From: Thermoplasmata archaeon | GTDB lineage: Archaea; Thermoplasmatota; Thermoplasmata; Lutacidiplasmatales; UBA184 | Reading direction: 5' to 3' | NCBI GenBank assembly: GCA_030038095.1 | Contig: JASHPK010000060.1 | Span: forward strand, 1-64,000 | DNA length: 64,000 nt | Shown: one piece after another, positions 18,210 through 27,888 of the stretch | How the letters are laid out: each line of letters begins with the position of its first letter | How positions within the stretch are numbered: position 1 is the stretch's first letter | The notes under the pieces: model-generated | Seen by the model: only the letters and a program-made list of their open reading frames with translations | Told to the model about the DNA's origin: nothing | Databases searched by the model: none | Program-made: the position numbers and the translations under genes

Positions 18210-18512
18210 TCAGCCCTCGGTGAAGAAGAGCCCCATGCCGGCCGACGCGGCCTCCTCTTCCTCCTTGAACTTCGCGTAGAGCGGATCCGCTTCCGTGGGT
18301 GGCAGCTTCGGGCCGACCTTCCCGACCAGCTCCTCGGCGCGCCGGACCGCCTCCCCCGAACCCTCGATCAGGACGTAGATCCGGTCGGAAGGTCCCCCGA
18401 GGGCGCCGGCCTCCCGGAGCTTCTGGCTCTGGCGCGAGAGCACGTCGTCCTTGAGGGCGGCGTCGAGCTCACCGCGCTTCGCCGAAGGGACCGAGAACAG
18501 GATCCACGCCAT
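18210..18512 (-). CDS. Conserved-looking hypothetical protein (100 aa)
   Basis: MAWILFSVPSAKRGELDAALKDDVLSRQSQKLREAGAL...; internal start of 18210..18980 ORF. Confidence 0.55.
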   Translation of the reverse strand: MAWILFSVPSAKRGELDAALKDDVLSRQSQKLREAGALGGPSDRIYVLIEGSGEAVRRAEELVGKVGPKLPPTEADPLYAKFKEEEEAASAGMGLFFTEG

Positions 18513-18609
18513 CGGCAGCGCGGACCCCGCCCCGCTATAAGGGGGTTGTGCGGCCGGGCGAGCGCGCTGGGACCGACGCTCATTTAGGAGAGCGGTCGTC
18601 GAACTATCC

Positions 18610-19329
18610 GTGTACGCCCGGACGAACGAGGCGCCGGTGCTCCTCCTCGGAGCGGCCCACGTGGTCGATCTCGCGGGACCGCTGCGGGAGGTCCTCGAGG
18701 GCCGACCGCTCGATGGGGTCGCCGTGGAGCTCGACGCCGAGCGCGCCGCGGCCCTCTTCGCCCCCGACGGGGCCCGGCCCCGACCCGCGGGAGCTCCGCT
18801 GTTCGCCCGGCTCTGGGCGACGATCCAGCGTCGCCTGGGGGCCGAGATCGGAGGCGGGGTTCCCGGTGAGGAGATGAAGGTCGCCGCCGCGGTCGCGAGG
18901 GAGCGGGCGCTCCCGGTCTTCCTCATCGACGACCCGATCCGGACGACCCTCGTCCAGCTCGTCCGCACGCTGCCGTTCAAGGAGCGGGTCCTCCTCCTCG
19001 CGAGCGCGGTCGTCGGACTCTTCCTGCCCTCCCGAGTAGTGGCGAAGGAGATGGACCGCTACTCCGAGTCGCCCGAGGCGTACACGGAGGAGCTCCGGAC
19101 GGCGAGCCCGACCCTCGCGCGGGTGCTGCTGGACGACCGGAACGAGCACATGGCCGCCCGCCTCGCCGAGTTGCGGGGACGCGGGTACGGCCGGATCGCC
19201 GTGGTCGTGGGCGATGCCCACGTCCCGGGGCTCGCTTCCGCGTTGCGCCGCCGGGGCGTGCCGGTCGAATCGATCTCGTTCCGGGAGCTGCGGGCGGCGG
19301 CTACAGCACCGTCCCCTCGCCCTCCGTGA
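18610..19329 (+). CDS. TraB/PrgY-like family protein
   Basis: LLLGAAHVVD, VAVELDAERAAAL, LLDDRNEHMAARLAEL, VVVGDAHVPGL. Confidence 0.82.
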   Translation: MYARTNEAPVLLLGAAHVVDLAGPLREVLEGRPLDGVAVELDAERAAALFAPDGARPRPAGAPLFARLWATIQRRLGAEIGGGVPGEEMKVAAAVARERALPVFLIDDPIRTTLVQLVRTLPFKERVLLLASAVVGLFLPSRVVAKEMDRYSESPEAYTEELRTASPTLARVLLDDRNEHMAARLAELRGRGYGRIAVVVGDAHVPGLASALRRRGVPVESISFRELRAAATAPSPRPP

Positions 19330-20185
19330 TCTCACCGACCGCCCGAACGAACGCGTCGGTGAGGGCGGAGACCTCGGGGGACGTGAGCTCCTCGAGGCGT
19401 CCGGAGTCCGAGAGCTCGGAGACGTTCGACGCGGCGGCGAGGTGACCGAGGACCGGCAGACCGTACTGCGCGGCGACCCGATCCACGCGGCTCGGGCCGA
19501 AGAGCTCGATCCGCTCTCCGCAGTGCGGGCACCGGACGAAGGCCATGTTCTCCACCACCCCGAGCAGGGGCACGTGGAGGTCCCGGGCCATGTTCATCGC
19601 CTTCTTCACGATCAGCGCGGCCAGGTCCTGCGGCGTGAGCACGAAGACCATCCCGTCGATCGGGATCGTTTGGAAGACCGTGAGCGGCACGTCGCTCGTC
19701 CCGGGAGGCATGTCGATCAGGAGGTAGTCGAGCGAGCCCCAGTGGACGCTGCCGAAGAACTGGGTGATGAGCCGCGTCACGAGGGGTCCGCGCCAGATCA
19801 CGGGCGTCTGCTCGTCCTCGACCATGAACTGCGAGGAGACCACGGCGAGGCCCGTGCGGGAGGTGGCCGGCTCGATCCCTTCCCCGCGGTCGAGGAGGGG
19901 GCCGGTGAGCCCCAGCATCTTCGGGATGGACGGGCCGGTGATGTCGGCGTCCAGGATGCCGACCTTCGATCCCCGGCGCGCGAGCTCGGACGCCAAGAGG
20001 GCGGTCACCGACGACTTACCGACGCCGCCCTTGCCGCTCCCGACGGCGACGACCCGGCGGATCCCCCCCTTGTCCATCCGTTGGAGGACCCCGCGCGGTC
20101 CGGGGCGCGCCACGGGTGCCGACCCGCGCGCCGGTGGGGCCGGCGCGTTTTCGGTCGGGGCCTCCGCGGTCACACCGCGAACCAC
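19301..20185 (-). CDS. Mrp/NBP35-type P-loop ATPase (Fe-S carrier)
   Basis: VGSGKGGVGKSSVTALLA, DYLLIDMPPGTSDV, VENMAFVRCPHCGERI. Confidence 0.94.
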   Translation of the reverse strand: MVRGVTAEAPTENAPAPPARGSAPVARPGPRGVLQRMDKGGIRRVVAVGSGKGGVGKSSVTALLASELARRGSKVGILDADITGPSIPKMLGLTGPLLDRGEGIEPATSRTGLAVVSSQFMVEDEQTPVIWRGPLVTRLITQFFGSVHWGSLDYLLIDMPPGTSDVPLTVFQTIPIDGMVFVLTPQDLAALIVKKAMNMARDLHVPLLGVVENMAFVRCPHCGERIELFGPSRVDRVAAQYGLPVLGHLAAASNVSELSDSGRLEELTSPEVSALTDAFVRAVGEITEGEGTVL

Positions 20186-20194
20186 GGGGCGGCG

Positions 20195-20203
20195 CTATAT
20201 AAC
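20195..20203 (+). promoter_or_regulatory. TATA box-like element upstream of acyl-CoA synthetase
   Basis: ctatataac about 37 nt upstream of the ATG at 20240. Confidence 0.5.
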
Positions 20204-20239
20204 GGCCGACCGTGACACGACCGTGGTCCGAGGTCGGAA

Positions 20240-22459
20240 ATGACCGTCGGTCGTTCGGCCGAGCTCGAGGAGCTCTTCCAGCCATCGTCGATCGCCGTCA
20301 TCGGCGCGTCGAATCGGCCGAACCGGGTCGGCACGGCGTTGTTCCGGAACATCCTCGAGGCCGGCTACCGCGGCGTCGTCTATCCGGTCAACCCGTCCTG
20401 GAAGAGCGTCTCGGGGGTCCGGTGCTATCCGGACGTCGCCCACCTCCCCGAGGCCCCCGAGCTCGGGATCGTGATCGTCCCCGCGGCGGGGGTGGTCGAG
20501 GAGGTCGACCGCCTCGCCAAGATGGGCACCCGCGGGGTCGTGGTGATCTCTGCCGGGTTCCGGGAGGTGGGGGACGGGGGGGCCCAGCTCGAGGCGGAGG
20601 TGGTCCGCCACACCGAGAAGCACCGAATGAGCCTCGTCGGCCCGAACTGCTTTGGTCTCCTCAACACCGACCCCGAGGTGAGCCTGAACGCGACGTTCAG
20701 TGACACCCTCCCGCCCCGAGGCAACATCGCGTTCGTGTCGCAGAGCGGAGCTCTGTGCGCGGGCATCCTGAGCTACGCCACGGCCGAGCGGATCGGCTTC
20801 TCCCGGTTCGTCTCCGTCGGGAACCGCGCCGGCGTCGACGAGACCGATCTCCTCTTCTCGCTCGGGAAGGACCCGGCCACGAAAGTGATCCTGCTCTACA
20901 TGGAGAGCCTCGTGAGCGGTCGCAAGTTCCTCGAGGTCGCCCGCGAGGTCACGGAGACGAAGCCGGTCCTGATCATCAAGAGCGGCCGCACCCCCGCGGG
21001 GGAGCGGGCCGCGAAGAGCCACACCGGGTCGCTCGCGCTCTCCGGACGCGATCAGCTGTACGACTCGGTCTTCGAGCAGGCGGGGGTGCTCCGCGCGGAA
21101 ACGATCGGGGAGCTCTTCCGGATGGCGAAGTTCTTCTCCTCGGGCATGCGCCTCGACGGCCCGCGACTCGCGATCCTGACCAACTCGGGAGGACCGGGGA
21201 TCGTGGCGGCGGACGCGGCGGTGCGGAACGGCCTCGAGCTGCCGATCCCCTCGGCGATGATGCGGGAAACGCTGCGGGCCCGTCTCCCCTCGATCGCGAC
21301 GGTGCTGAACCCGGTCGACATGACCGCGGAGGTCGGACCCGCGCAGTATCGCGAGGCCCTGAAGACGCTGCTCGACTCGCCGGAGTACCATGGGGCCCTC
21401 GTGATCACGACCCCGGCGCGCCAGCTCACGGCCGAGGCGGTCGCCCAGGCGATCCTCGACGTGAAGATGACGACGAAGAAGCCGGTCGCGGCGTGCATCT
21501 TCGGCCTCTCGGACCTCTCGCGGGAGGTCACCTTCCTCGAGGAGCACGGAGTTCCCACCTACACGTTCCCGGAGGAGGCCGTGCAGGGGCTCGGCGCGCT
21601 CGTCCGCTACCACACCTGGTGGACCCGGCCCCGCACCGAGGTGCGCGCGTTCCCCGTGGACCGGGCCGCGGCGCGACGCGCCATCGCGCGCGCGCAGGCG
21701 AACAACACGCTGCTGCTCTCGCAGGGGAACGCCCGCGCCCTGCTCGAGCCCTACGGCATCTCGTTCCCCCGGGCCCGGTCGGTTCGGACGGCCACGGAGG
21801 CGGTCGCCGCCGCCGAGCAGATCGGCTACCCGGTCGTGCTGAAGGTCGTATCGTCCGAGATCCTGCACAAGACGGAGGCCGGCGGGGTCGCGCTCGGGAT
21901 CAACGACGCGGAAGAGCTCCGCGGGGCGTGGGACCGGATGCAGGAGTCGCTCAAGGAGCGAGCCCCGGGGGTCCGCATCGAGGGGTTCGATGTCGAATCC
22001 GAGATCTCGGGGGGCAAGGAGGTCCTCATCGGCATCCAGCGCGACCCGAGCTTCGGCCCGATCGTCGTCTTCGGGATGGGGGGGATCTACGTCGAGGTCC
22101 TGCGCGACATCACGTTCCGGCTCGCGCCGATCCGCGCGCTGTCGGCCGAGCACATGGTCGAGTCGGTCCGGGGGTTCCCGGTCTTGAAGGGCGTCCGCGG
22201 CGAAGGACCGAGCGACCTCGCGGCGCTCACGGAGGCGATCCAGCGGGTCTCCCAGCTCGCGGTCGATCTTCCCGAGGTTCTCGAGCTCGACCTCAACCCG
22301 ATCCTCGTGCGCGCTCCCGGGAAGGGGGTCGTCGCGGTCGACGCGCGGGTCGTCCTCGCTCCGCCTTCCAAATCGGCACCGTCGCCTTCAGCTCATCGAT
22401 CAGGAACCGCGCTGCCGCGAACGCCTCCGCACGGTGGGGGCACGCGGCGCCGACGATGA
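20240..22459 (+). CDS. Acetyl/acyl-CoA synthetase (ADP-forming), fused alpha-beta
   Basis: IAVIGASNRPNRVG, SAGFREVG, FVSQSGAL, SHTGSLALSG and C-terminal ATP-grasp domain (VVLKVVSSEILHKTEAGGV). Confidence 0.94.
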   Translation: MTVGRSAELEELFQPSSIAVIGASNRPNRVGTALFRNILEAGYRGVVYPVNPSWKSVSGVRCYPDVAHLPEAPELGIVIVPAAGVVEEVDRLAKMGTRGVVVISAGFREVGDGGAQLEAEVVRHTEKHRMSLVGPNCFGLLNTDPEVSLNATFSDTLPPRGNIAFVSQSGALCAGILSYATAERIGFSRFVSVGNRAGVDETDLLFSLGKDPATKVILLYMESLVSGRKFLEVAREVTETKPVLIIKSGRTPAGERAAKSHTGSLALSGRDQLYDSVFEQAGVLRAETIGELFRMAKFFSSGMRLDGPRLAILTNSGGPGIVAADAAVRNGLELPIPSAMMRETLRARLPSIATVLNPVDMTAEVGPAQYREALKTLLDSPEYHGALVITTPARQLTAEAVAQAILDVKMTTKKPVAACIFGLSDLSREVTFLEEHGVPTYTFPEEAVQGLGALVRYHTWWTRPRTEVRAFPVDRAAARRAIARAQANNTLLLSQGNARALLEPYGISFPRARSVRTATEAVAAAEQIGYPVVLKVVSSEILHKTEAGGVALGINDAEELRGAWDRMQESLKERAPGVRIEGFDVESEISGGKEVLIGIQRDPSFGPIVVFGMGGIYVEVLRDITFRLAPIRALSAEHMVESVRGFPVLKGVRGEGPSDLAALTEAIQRVSQLAVDLPEVLELDLNPILVRAPGKGVVAVDARVVLAPPSKSAPSPSAHRSGTALPRTPPHGGGTRRRR

Positions 22460-22739
22460 CGGAGATCTCGCCGGTCGTCACCCGACCGACGCGATGCCAC
22501 AGCACGATCCGGCGCGCGCCGTAACGGCGCTCGGCCAGCCGTGCGAGATCGCGCAGCGCACGGGCCGCCGGCGCGAGGTGCACGTCGTAGTCGAGCGCGG
22601 CGACCCGGCCGACCCGGCTCCGATCCGGGCGCACGCGACCGGCGAACACCACCATGCCTCCGAGGCCGGGTCCCTCGAGTTCGGCACAGGCCGCCGCGCA
22701 CGAGAGCCGCCGCGGGCTGAGTCGGATGGAGGCCATCAA
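22293..22739 (-). CDS. moaE: Molybdopterin synthase catalytic subunit
   Basis: VVFAGRVRPDR, LDYDVH, VLWHRVGRVTTGEISVIV, HRAEAFAAARFLIDELKATVPIWK. Confidence 0.9.
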   Translation of the reverse strand: MMASIRLSPRRLSCAAACAELEGPGLGGMVVFAGRVRPDRSRVGRVAALDYDVHLAPAARALRDLARLAERRYGARRIVLWHRVGRVTTGEISVIVGAACPHRAEAFAAARFLIDELKATVPIWKAERGRPARRPRRPPSRERARGSG

Positions 22740-22993
22740 CCCCCTCCGTAGGGCGGGTGGACGGCGAACTCATCGCCCGGGCGTACCCGTCGCGCGAGCC
22801 GGGTGAGAAGCTCGTCGTTCAGGAGGAATCGGCTCACGCGGAGGGTGGGGGCGAGTCGCGGATGGGCTCGCGCGAGCGCGTGGACGAGATCCCGGGCCGC
22901 GAGCCCTTCGGGGGGGACTGGCCAGCGGAGGGCGGCCGTGCCGGCGGCCTCACGCGCGGGCCCGAACAGCCGTACCGTCGCGTCCGGGGGCAT
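22736..22993 (-). CDS. moaD: MoaD/ThiS-family sulfur carrier protein
   Basis: VRLFGPAREAAGT ... GDEFAVHPPYGGG with C-terminal Gly-Gly; overlaps moaE by 4 nt. Confidence 0.88.
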   Translation of the reverse strand: MPPDATVRLFGPAREAAGTAALRWPVPPEGLAARDLVHALARAHPRLAPTLRVSRFLLNDELLTRLARRVRPGDEFAVHPPYGGG

Positions 22994-23085
22994 AGACGGG
23001 CCCACGGAGCGCGTGTCACGTCTAAGCATTGCGCCCGATGCCGCGCGCCCCTAACCGATTAATACGCTCGTCCCCTCGAAGAGCA

Positions 23086-24837
23086 ATGGCTGAGATCGTC
23101 GTGCGGCTGGGAGGTCAGGCCGGCGACGGTATCGCATCGATCGGCGAGTCGATCGCCCGCTCGTTCTCGCGGATGGGCCTGCACGTCTTCGGGGTCAACG
23201 CCTACCAGTCGGTGATCCGGGGTGGCCACGTTTGGTTCGGCGCCCGGGCGTCCGACGCACGGGTCTACTCCCAGGGAGACGGGACCGACGTCCTGGTCGC
23301 GCTCGATCGACAGACGTTCGACGTCCACAGCCCGGGGATCCGCCCGGGGGGCACCGTGGTGTACGACGCGGAGAAGTTCTCCATCGCCGACAACGAGGTG
23401 CCGGTCGGCGTCCAGGCCCTGAATGTTCCCGCGCTCAAGATCGCCCGGAAGTACACGAGCGCCTCGGTCCTGCAGAACGCGCCGGGCCTCGGGGCCGCCG
23501 CCTACCTCGCCGGGATCCCGCTCGAGGTCCTCCACAAGCAGCTCTCGGACTCGTTCGGCCGGAAGGCCGGGGACGTCGCGAACTGGAACCTCGGTGCGAG
23601 CCGGGACGGGTACGAGTTCGCCTCCCAGCACGCGAGCGTGAGCGAAGCTGCCCCGAAAGCGCGCGGTCCGGCGAAGCTGCTCATGACCGGCAACCAGGCG
23701 ATCGCGCTCGGAGCCGCGGCGGCCGGCTGCAAGTTCCTCGCCCAGTACCCCATGACCCCGGCCTCGAGCGTGATGCACTGGATGGCGGCCCACTCCCGGG
23801 ACGTCGGGGTCGTCGTGAAGCAGGCCGAGGACGAGCTCGCCGCGATCAACATGGCGATCGGGGCGTCGTTCGGAGGGGTGCGGTCCATGACGGCCACGAG
23901 CGGCGGCGGGTTCGCCCTCATGGTCGAGGCGCTCGGGATGGCCGGGATGACCGAGACCCCGGTCGTCGTGGTCGAGGCCCAGCGGTCCGGTCCATCGACC
24001 GGTTTGCCGACCAAGACGGAGCAGGGCGATCTGAACATGATGCTCGGGGCGGGCCAGGGCGAGTTCCCGCGCGCGATCCTCGCGCCGTCGAACCCCGCCG
24101 AGGCCTACCGGCTGACGATCCGCGCCTTCGAGCTCGCCGAGGCCTGGCAGGTGCCGGTCCTGGTCGCGAGCGACTTCCACCTCTCCGAGAGCCTGATGAC
24201 GGTCGACCGGGACGAGATCGACCTCAACGTGACGATTCCCTCGCTCGAGACCGTCCAGCCCGACGGCCACGACTACAAGCGCTACCAGCTCACGACGACC
24301 GGGGTCTCGCCCCGGGCCCTTCCGGGCCAGCCGGGCCTGCAGTTCGTCGCGGGGTCCGATGAGCACGACGAGAAGGGTCACCTCATCTCGGACATCCACT
24401 CAGGTCTGCCCGTGTTCATCACGATGCGACAGGAGATGATGGACAAGCGGATGCGCAAGCTCCACGGGCTTGTTTCGGCGGCGGATCCCCCGATCCTCGA
24501 GGGCCCCTCCGCCTCCGAGCTCACGTTCGTCGCCTGGGGGTCGACCGTCGGGGCGGTGCGAGACGCGATGCGCCTGCTCGCGGCCCAAGGGCGAGCCACG
24601 AACCTCCTGTGGTTCCCGACCGTGTACCCGCTCGATGGCGACCGGGTGCGGGCGATGATCGAGAAGGCGACGCGGACGCTCCTCGTGGAGGCGAACTACT
24701 CCGGCCAGTTCGGCCGCCTGTTGCGCGCGGAGGCGGGGGTGCACCTCTCCGAGCGCTTCCTCAAGTATGATGGCGAGCCTTTCAGCCCGCATGCGATCGT
24801 CGCGCGGGCGCTCGAGGTGATCCGACATGGCGGATAG
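23086..24837 (+). CDS. 2-oxoacid:ferredoxin oxidoreductase, fused gamma-alpha subunit
   Basis: VVRLGGQAGDGIASIGE (gamma), YPMTPASSVMHWMA (alpha); 583 aa from ATG at 23086. Confidence 0.92.
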   Translation: MAEIVVRLGGQAGDGIASIGESIARSFSRMGLHVFGVNAYQSVIRGGHVWFGARASDARVYSQGDGTDVLVALDRQTFDVHSPGIRPGGTVVYDAEKFSIADNEVPVGVQALNVPALKIARKYTSASVLQNAPGLGAAAYLAGIPLEVLHKQLSDSFGRKAGDVANWNLGASRDGYEFASQHASVSEAAPKARGPAKLLMTGNQAIALGAAAAGCKFLAQYPMTPASSVMHWMAAHSRDVGVVVKQAEDELAAINMAIGASFGGVRSMTATSGGGFALMVEALGMAGMTETPVVVVEAQRSGPSTGLPTKTEQGDLNMMLGAGQGEFPRAILAPSNPAEAYRLTIRAFELAEAWQVPVLVASDFHLSESLMTVDRDEIDLNVTIPSLETVQPDGHDYKRYQLTTTGVSPRALPGQPGLQFVAGSDEHDEKGHLISDIHSGLPVFITMRQEMMDKRMRKLHGLVSAADPPILEGPSASELTFVAWGSTVGAVRDAMRLLAAQGRATNLLWFPTVYPLDGDRVRAMIEKATRTLLVEANYSGQFGRLLRAEAGVHLSERFLKYDGEPFSPHAIVARALEVIRHGG

Positions 24838-25726
24838 CAGCGCGACGCGGCCCGGGGTCACGACCGGTCCCGCGCTCCCGGTCGTCGGGAAGACGGAGAT
24901 CCGACCGACCTGGTGCCCCGGGTGTGGGGACTTCGGGGTCGTGGCCGCGGTCGAGGGCGCCCTGAAGCGGCTCGGCATCCCGAGCCACAACGTCGTGATC
25001 ATCTCGGGCATCGGATGCTCGTCGAACCTCCCGCACTTCCTCTCGTCGTACGGGTTCCACGGGATCCACGGACGGGTCCTTCCGGTCGCGGAAGGGATCC
25101 GCTGGGCGAACCACGGGCTCACGGTGATCGGGACGGGCGGGGACGGCGACGGGTTCGGGATCGGCGCGGGGCACTTCGTCCACGCGATGCGGCGGAACGT
25201 CGACCTGACCTACGTCACCATGGACAACCAGATCTACGGCCTCACGACCGGCCAGGCGAGCCCGACGTCGGTGATGGGCCAGAAGACGAAGTCGACGCCC
25301 GACGGCGTCATCGAGAACCCGATCGACCCGATCGCCCTCGCCCTCGCGAGCGGCGCGACGTACGTCGCCCGCGGCTTCTCCGGGGACGTGAAGCAGCTCA
25401 CCGACCTCGTGGCCGGCGGGATCCAGCACCACGGGTTCAGCCTCGTCGACGTCTTCAGCCCGTGCGTCACGTACAACAAGCTCAACACGTTCGACTTCTT
25501 CCGCCAGCGCGTCTACAAGCTCGAGAGCGCCGGCCACGACCCCACGAACCTGCCCGCGGCCTTCCAGCGGGCGCTCGAGTGGGGCGACAAGATCCCCATC
25601 GGCCTGTTCTATCGCACGGAACGCCCGACGTACGAGGACCTCGAGGAGGTCCTGGCGCCCGGACCGCTCGTGCATCAGCCGACCGGCCTCGCCGGCAAGG
25701 ACAAGCTGCTCGACGAGTTCGTCTAG
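24827..25726 (+). CDS. 2-oxoacid:ferredoxin oxidoreductase, beta subunit
   Basis: TWCPGCGDFGVV, SGIGCSSNLPHFLSSYGFHGIHGR, TGGDGDGFGIG. Confidence 0.95.
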   Translation: MADSSATRPGVTTGPALPVVGKTEIRPTWCPGCGDFGVVAAVEGALKRLGIPSHNVVIISGIGCSSNLPHFLSSYGFHGIHGRVLPVAEGIRWANHGLTVIGTGGDGDGFGIGAGHFVHAMRRNVDLTYVTMDNQIYGLTTGQASPTSVMGQKTKSTPDGVIENPIDPIALALASGATYVARGFSGDVKQLTDLVAGGIQHHGFSLVDVFSPCVTYNKLNTFDFFRQRVYKLESAGHDPTNLPAAFQRALEWGDKIPIGLFYRTERPTYEDLEEVLAPGPLVHQPTGLAGKDKLLDEFV

Positions 25727-25730
25727 CCGC

Positions 25731-27797
25731 TCAGCCCCCGCGCCCCGCGAAACCGAACAGATAAGCGTCGCCGTCGTGGAAGAGCACCGGGAACTCCCCC
25801 GGGTCGGCGAGGAGCGGGACCGGCGAGAACGGGGGCCAGAGGATCGTGTTGGCGCCCGTCACCGCGACGTAGCCGACGTCGAGCGCGCCGAGCGCCGCGA
25901 GCCCCGAGGCATTGAGGGTCGCGTTGGTGAGCTCGCTCACGAGGAGCCGGTACGACGCGTTGATCCAGGGCCATCCGGGGACGAGGGGATAGAGGAGGAC
26001 GATGTCCGGGGCATATCCGGGGAGGAACTCCGCGGCGCTTCCCGGCGCGACGAGCACGCGGGCGCCCGGAGGGAGGTGCGCGCCCGCATACTGGAGGAGG
26101 GCGAAGTCGGCCGAACTCACGTTCCCGAAGTCGCCGTAGACCTCGGAGAGGACCGGCGGGAGCTCCGAGACCGTGAGGGCGACCGCGGGAACGATCACGA
26201 TCGCGGCGACCCCGAGCGCGATCACCGCCGGGCGAGATCGGGCCCGGCGCCGCCAGGAGCCGAGCCGTGAGCCCCGGCGAACGCTCGGGTCCGGAGCGCC
26301 GGACGACGGGCCGGTCGGTAACGGAGGCGCGGCCCACCGCTCGAGGAGCAGGGCCAGCGGGATCGCGGCTGCCACCGCGTAGGCGTTGAACAGCCACGTC
26401 GAGACCTCGTTCGCGTTCGACAGGGCGGCGAGATCGAGCAGCGGACGCGCTCCGGTCCGCGTGCCCCACAGGAGGAGGAGATAACCCACCGCCGACGCGA
26501 TCAGCGAGCCGAGGAGGACGCGACCGGTCTCGAGGTACCGTCCCAGCGGGCTCGTCCGGCTCGTGAAGAGGAGGAGAGCGATCCCGATTGTCAGCAGGAT
26601 CGCGAACTCGGCCGAAAGGAAGGGGATCGGGGCGATCGCCGTGTCGCCCGAGCGGAAGAGGTAGGGGTCGAGACGGCCGATGAGGTCCGCCGTGGAGAAT
26701 CCGACGGGCGTACCCGGGGGCGCCGCACCGGCCCCCGGGACGAACCCGGGACTCCCCCAGCCCTCGGCGAGGACGTAGATCGAGGGGAGAAGCGGCACCA
26801 GTGCGATCGCGATCGCTGCGCCCCACCGGCCGAACCACGCGAGGACCGCATGACCGAAGCGCGGCCGTGCCAGGAGTCCGGCGAGGGTGAGCGCCGGGAA
26901 GAGTAGTTCCGCGCCGATCGGGTTCAGCGCCGCCGAGTAGCCGAGCACGAGACCCCAGGCGAGGACGTCCTCCCATCGCGGCGGGTCCGATCGGACCCAC
27001 AGCACCGCCTCTCCCGCGAGGAGGAGGACGAGCGGGAACGCGAGGACGAAATCATTGCTCCCTCCGACGAGGGAGCGCGTGCCAGGGCCGATCCAGGCGA
27101 GGAGAAGGGCGACCGCGACGCCCGCCCGCTCGGTAGCAAACCAGCGTCGGCCGAGAACGTACCCTCCGAGGGGAGCGGCCGCGAGGAACAGCGGGGTCAC
27201 CAGCAATGCGGTCCGGGGGGGCGAGAGGCCGAAGAGGAGCTGGCCCCAGCCGAGCCACGCGGTCGTGCCCTGCGGATAGAGGATCCCGACGCTCGCGAAC
27301 GGCGCGAACGACAGCGGCAGGGTTCGTTGGTGGAGGAGAAGCGAGGTGTACAGGGTGAGGAGGCTCGAATCGTAGGTGTTGCCGGTGGCGACAGGGGTCG
27401 CGACGCCGAGCTCGAGGACGAAGAGGGTCAACGCCGACAGCAGCACGAGGAGGGGCCCGGGCGCGAGAAGGCCCGCGAGGTCCGACCGCGTTCGAGACGC
27501 CCCGAGGCGAGGGTCCGAAGTGGCGAGGAGCGCGAGGAGCACGATCCCAGCCGCCACGGGAAGGGCGACTACGACCACGGTCCCGAAGACTCCGAACGGC
27601 ACCGCCGCGACGAAGTAGACGACCGCGCCCCCCAGATACAGGTCGAGGAGACCCCGCTCGATCGGCTCGAGGTGCTGCCAGACACGGGCCGCCCGGCTCA
27701 CGACGAGGCGGACCAGTTCGCCGAGAAGGACCGCGGCGAACGTCCAAAGAAGCAGCTCGGCGCCCCACGCGAATCCGCTCGGGCCCGGGAAGCTCAC
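25731..27797 (-). CDS. Large polytopic membrane protein, possible glycosyltransferase-like
   Basis: 688 aa with many hydrophobic helices and an extracytoplasmic C-terminal region; no specific family assigned. Confidence 0.7.
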   Translation of the reverse strand: MSFPGPSGFAWGAELLLWTFAAVLLGELVRLVVSRAARVWQHLEPIERGLLDLYLGGAVVYFVAAVPFGVFGTVVVVALPVAAGIVLLALLATSDPRLGASRTRSDLAGLLAPGPLLVLLSALTLFVLELGVATPVATGNTYDSSLLTLYTSLLLHQRTLPLSFAPFASVGILYPQGTTAWLGWGQLLFGLSPPRTALLVTPLFLAAAPLGGYVLGRRWFATERAGVAVALLLAWIGPGTRSLVGGSNDFVLAFPLVLLLAGEAVLWVRSDPPRWEDVLAWGLVLGYSAALNPIGAELLFPALTLAGLLARPRFGHAVLAWFGRWGAAIAIALVPLLPSIYVLAEGWGSPGFVPGAGAAPPGTPVGFSTADLIGRLDPYLFRSGDTAIAPIPFLSAEFAILLTIGIALLLFTSRTSPLGRYLETGRVLLGSLIASAVGYLLLLWGTRTGARPLLDLAALSNANEVSTWLFNAYAVAAAIPLALLLERWAAPPLPTGPSSGAPDPSVRRGSRLGSWRRRARSRPAVIALGVAAIVIVPAVALTVSELPPVLSEVYGDFGNVSSADFALLQYAGAHLPPGARVLVAPGSAAEFLPGYAPDIVLLYPLVPGWPWINASYRLLVSELTNATLNASGLAALGALDVGYVAVTGANTILWPPFSPVPLLADPGEFPVLFHDGDAYLFGFAGRGG

Positions 27798-27888
27798 GGC
27801 CGGGCGAGCCCTGTCGGTGTACTAGTATCCTGCCGCCGATAGGGCAGGTATTTACCGTCCGGCGTCAGGGGCGGACCGGGCGGTCATC

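Noticed and set aside
20195-22153. 652-aa minus-strand ORF opposite the acyl-CoA synthetase
   Set aside because: Antisense artefact with low-complexity acidic/basic composition.
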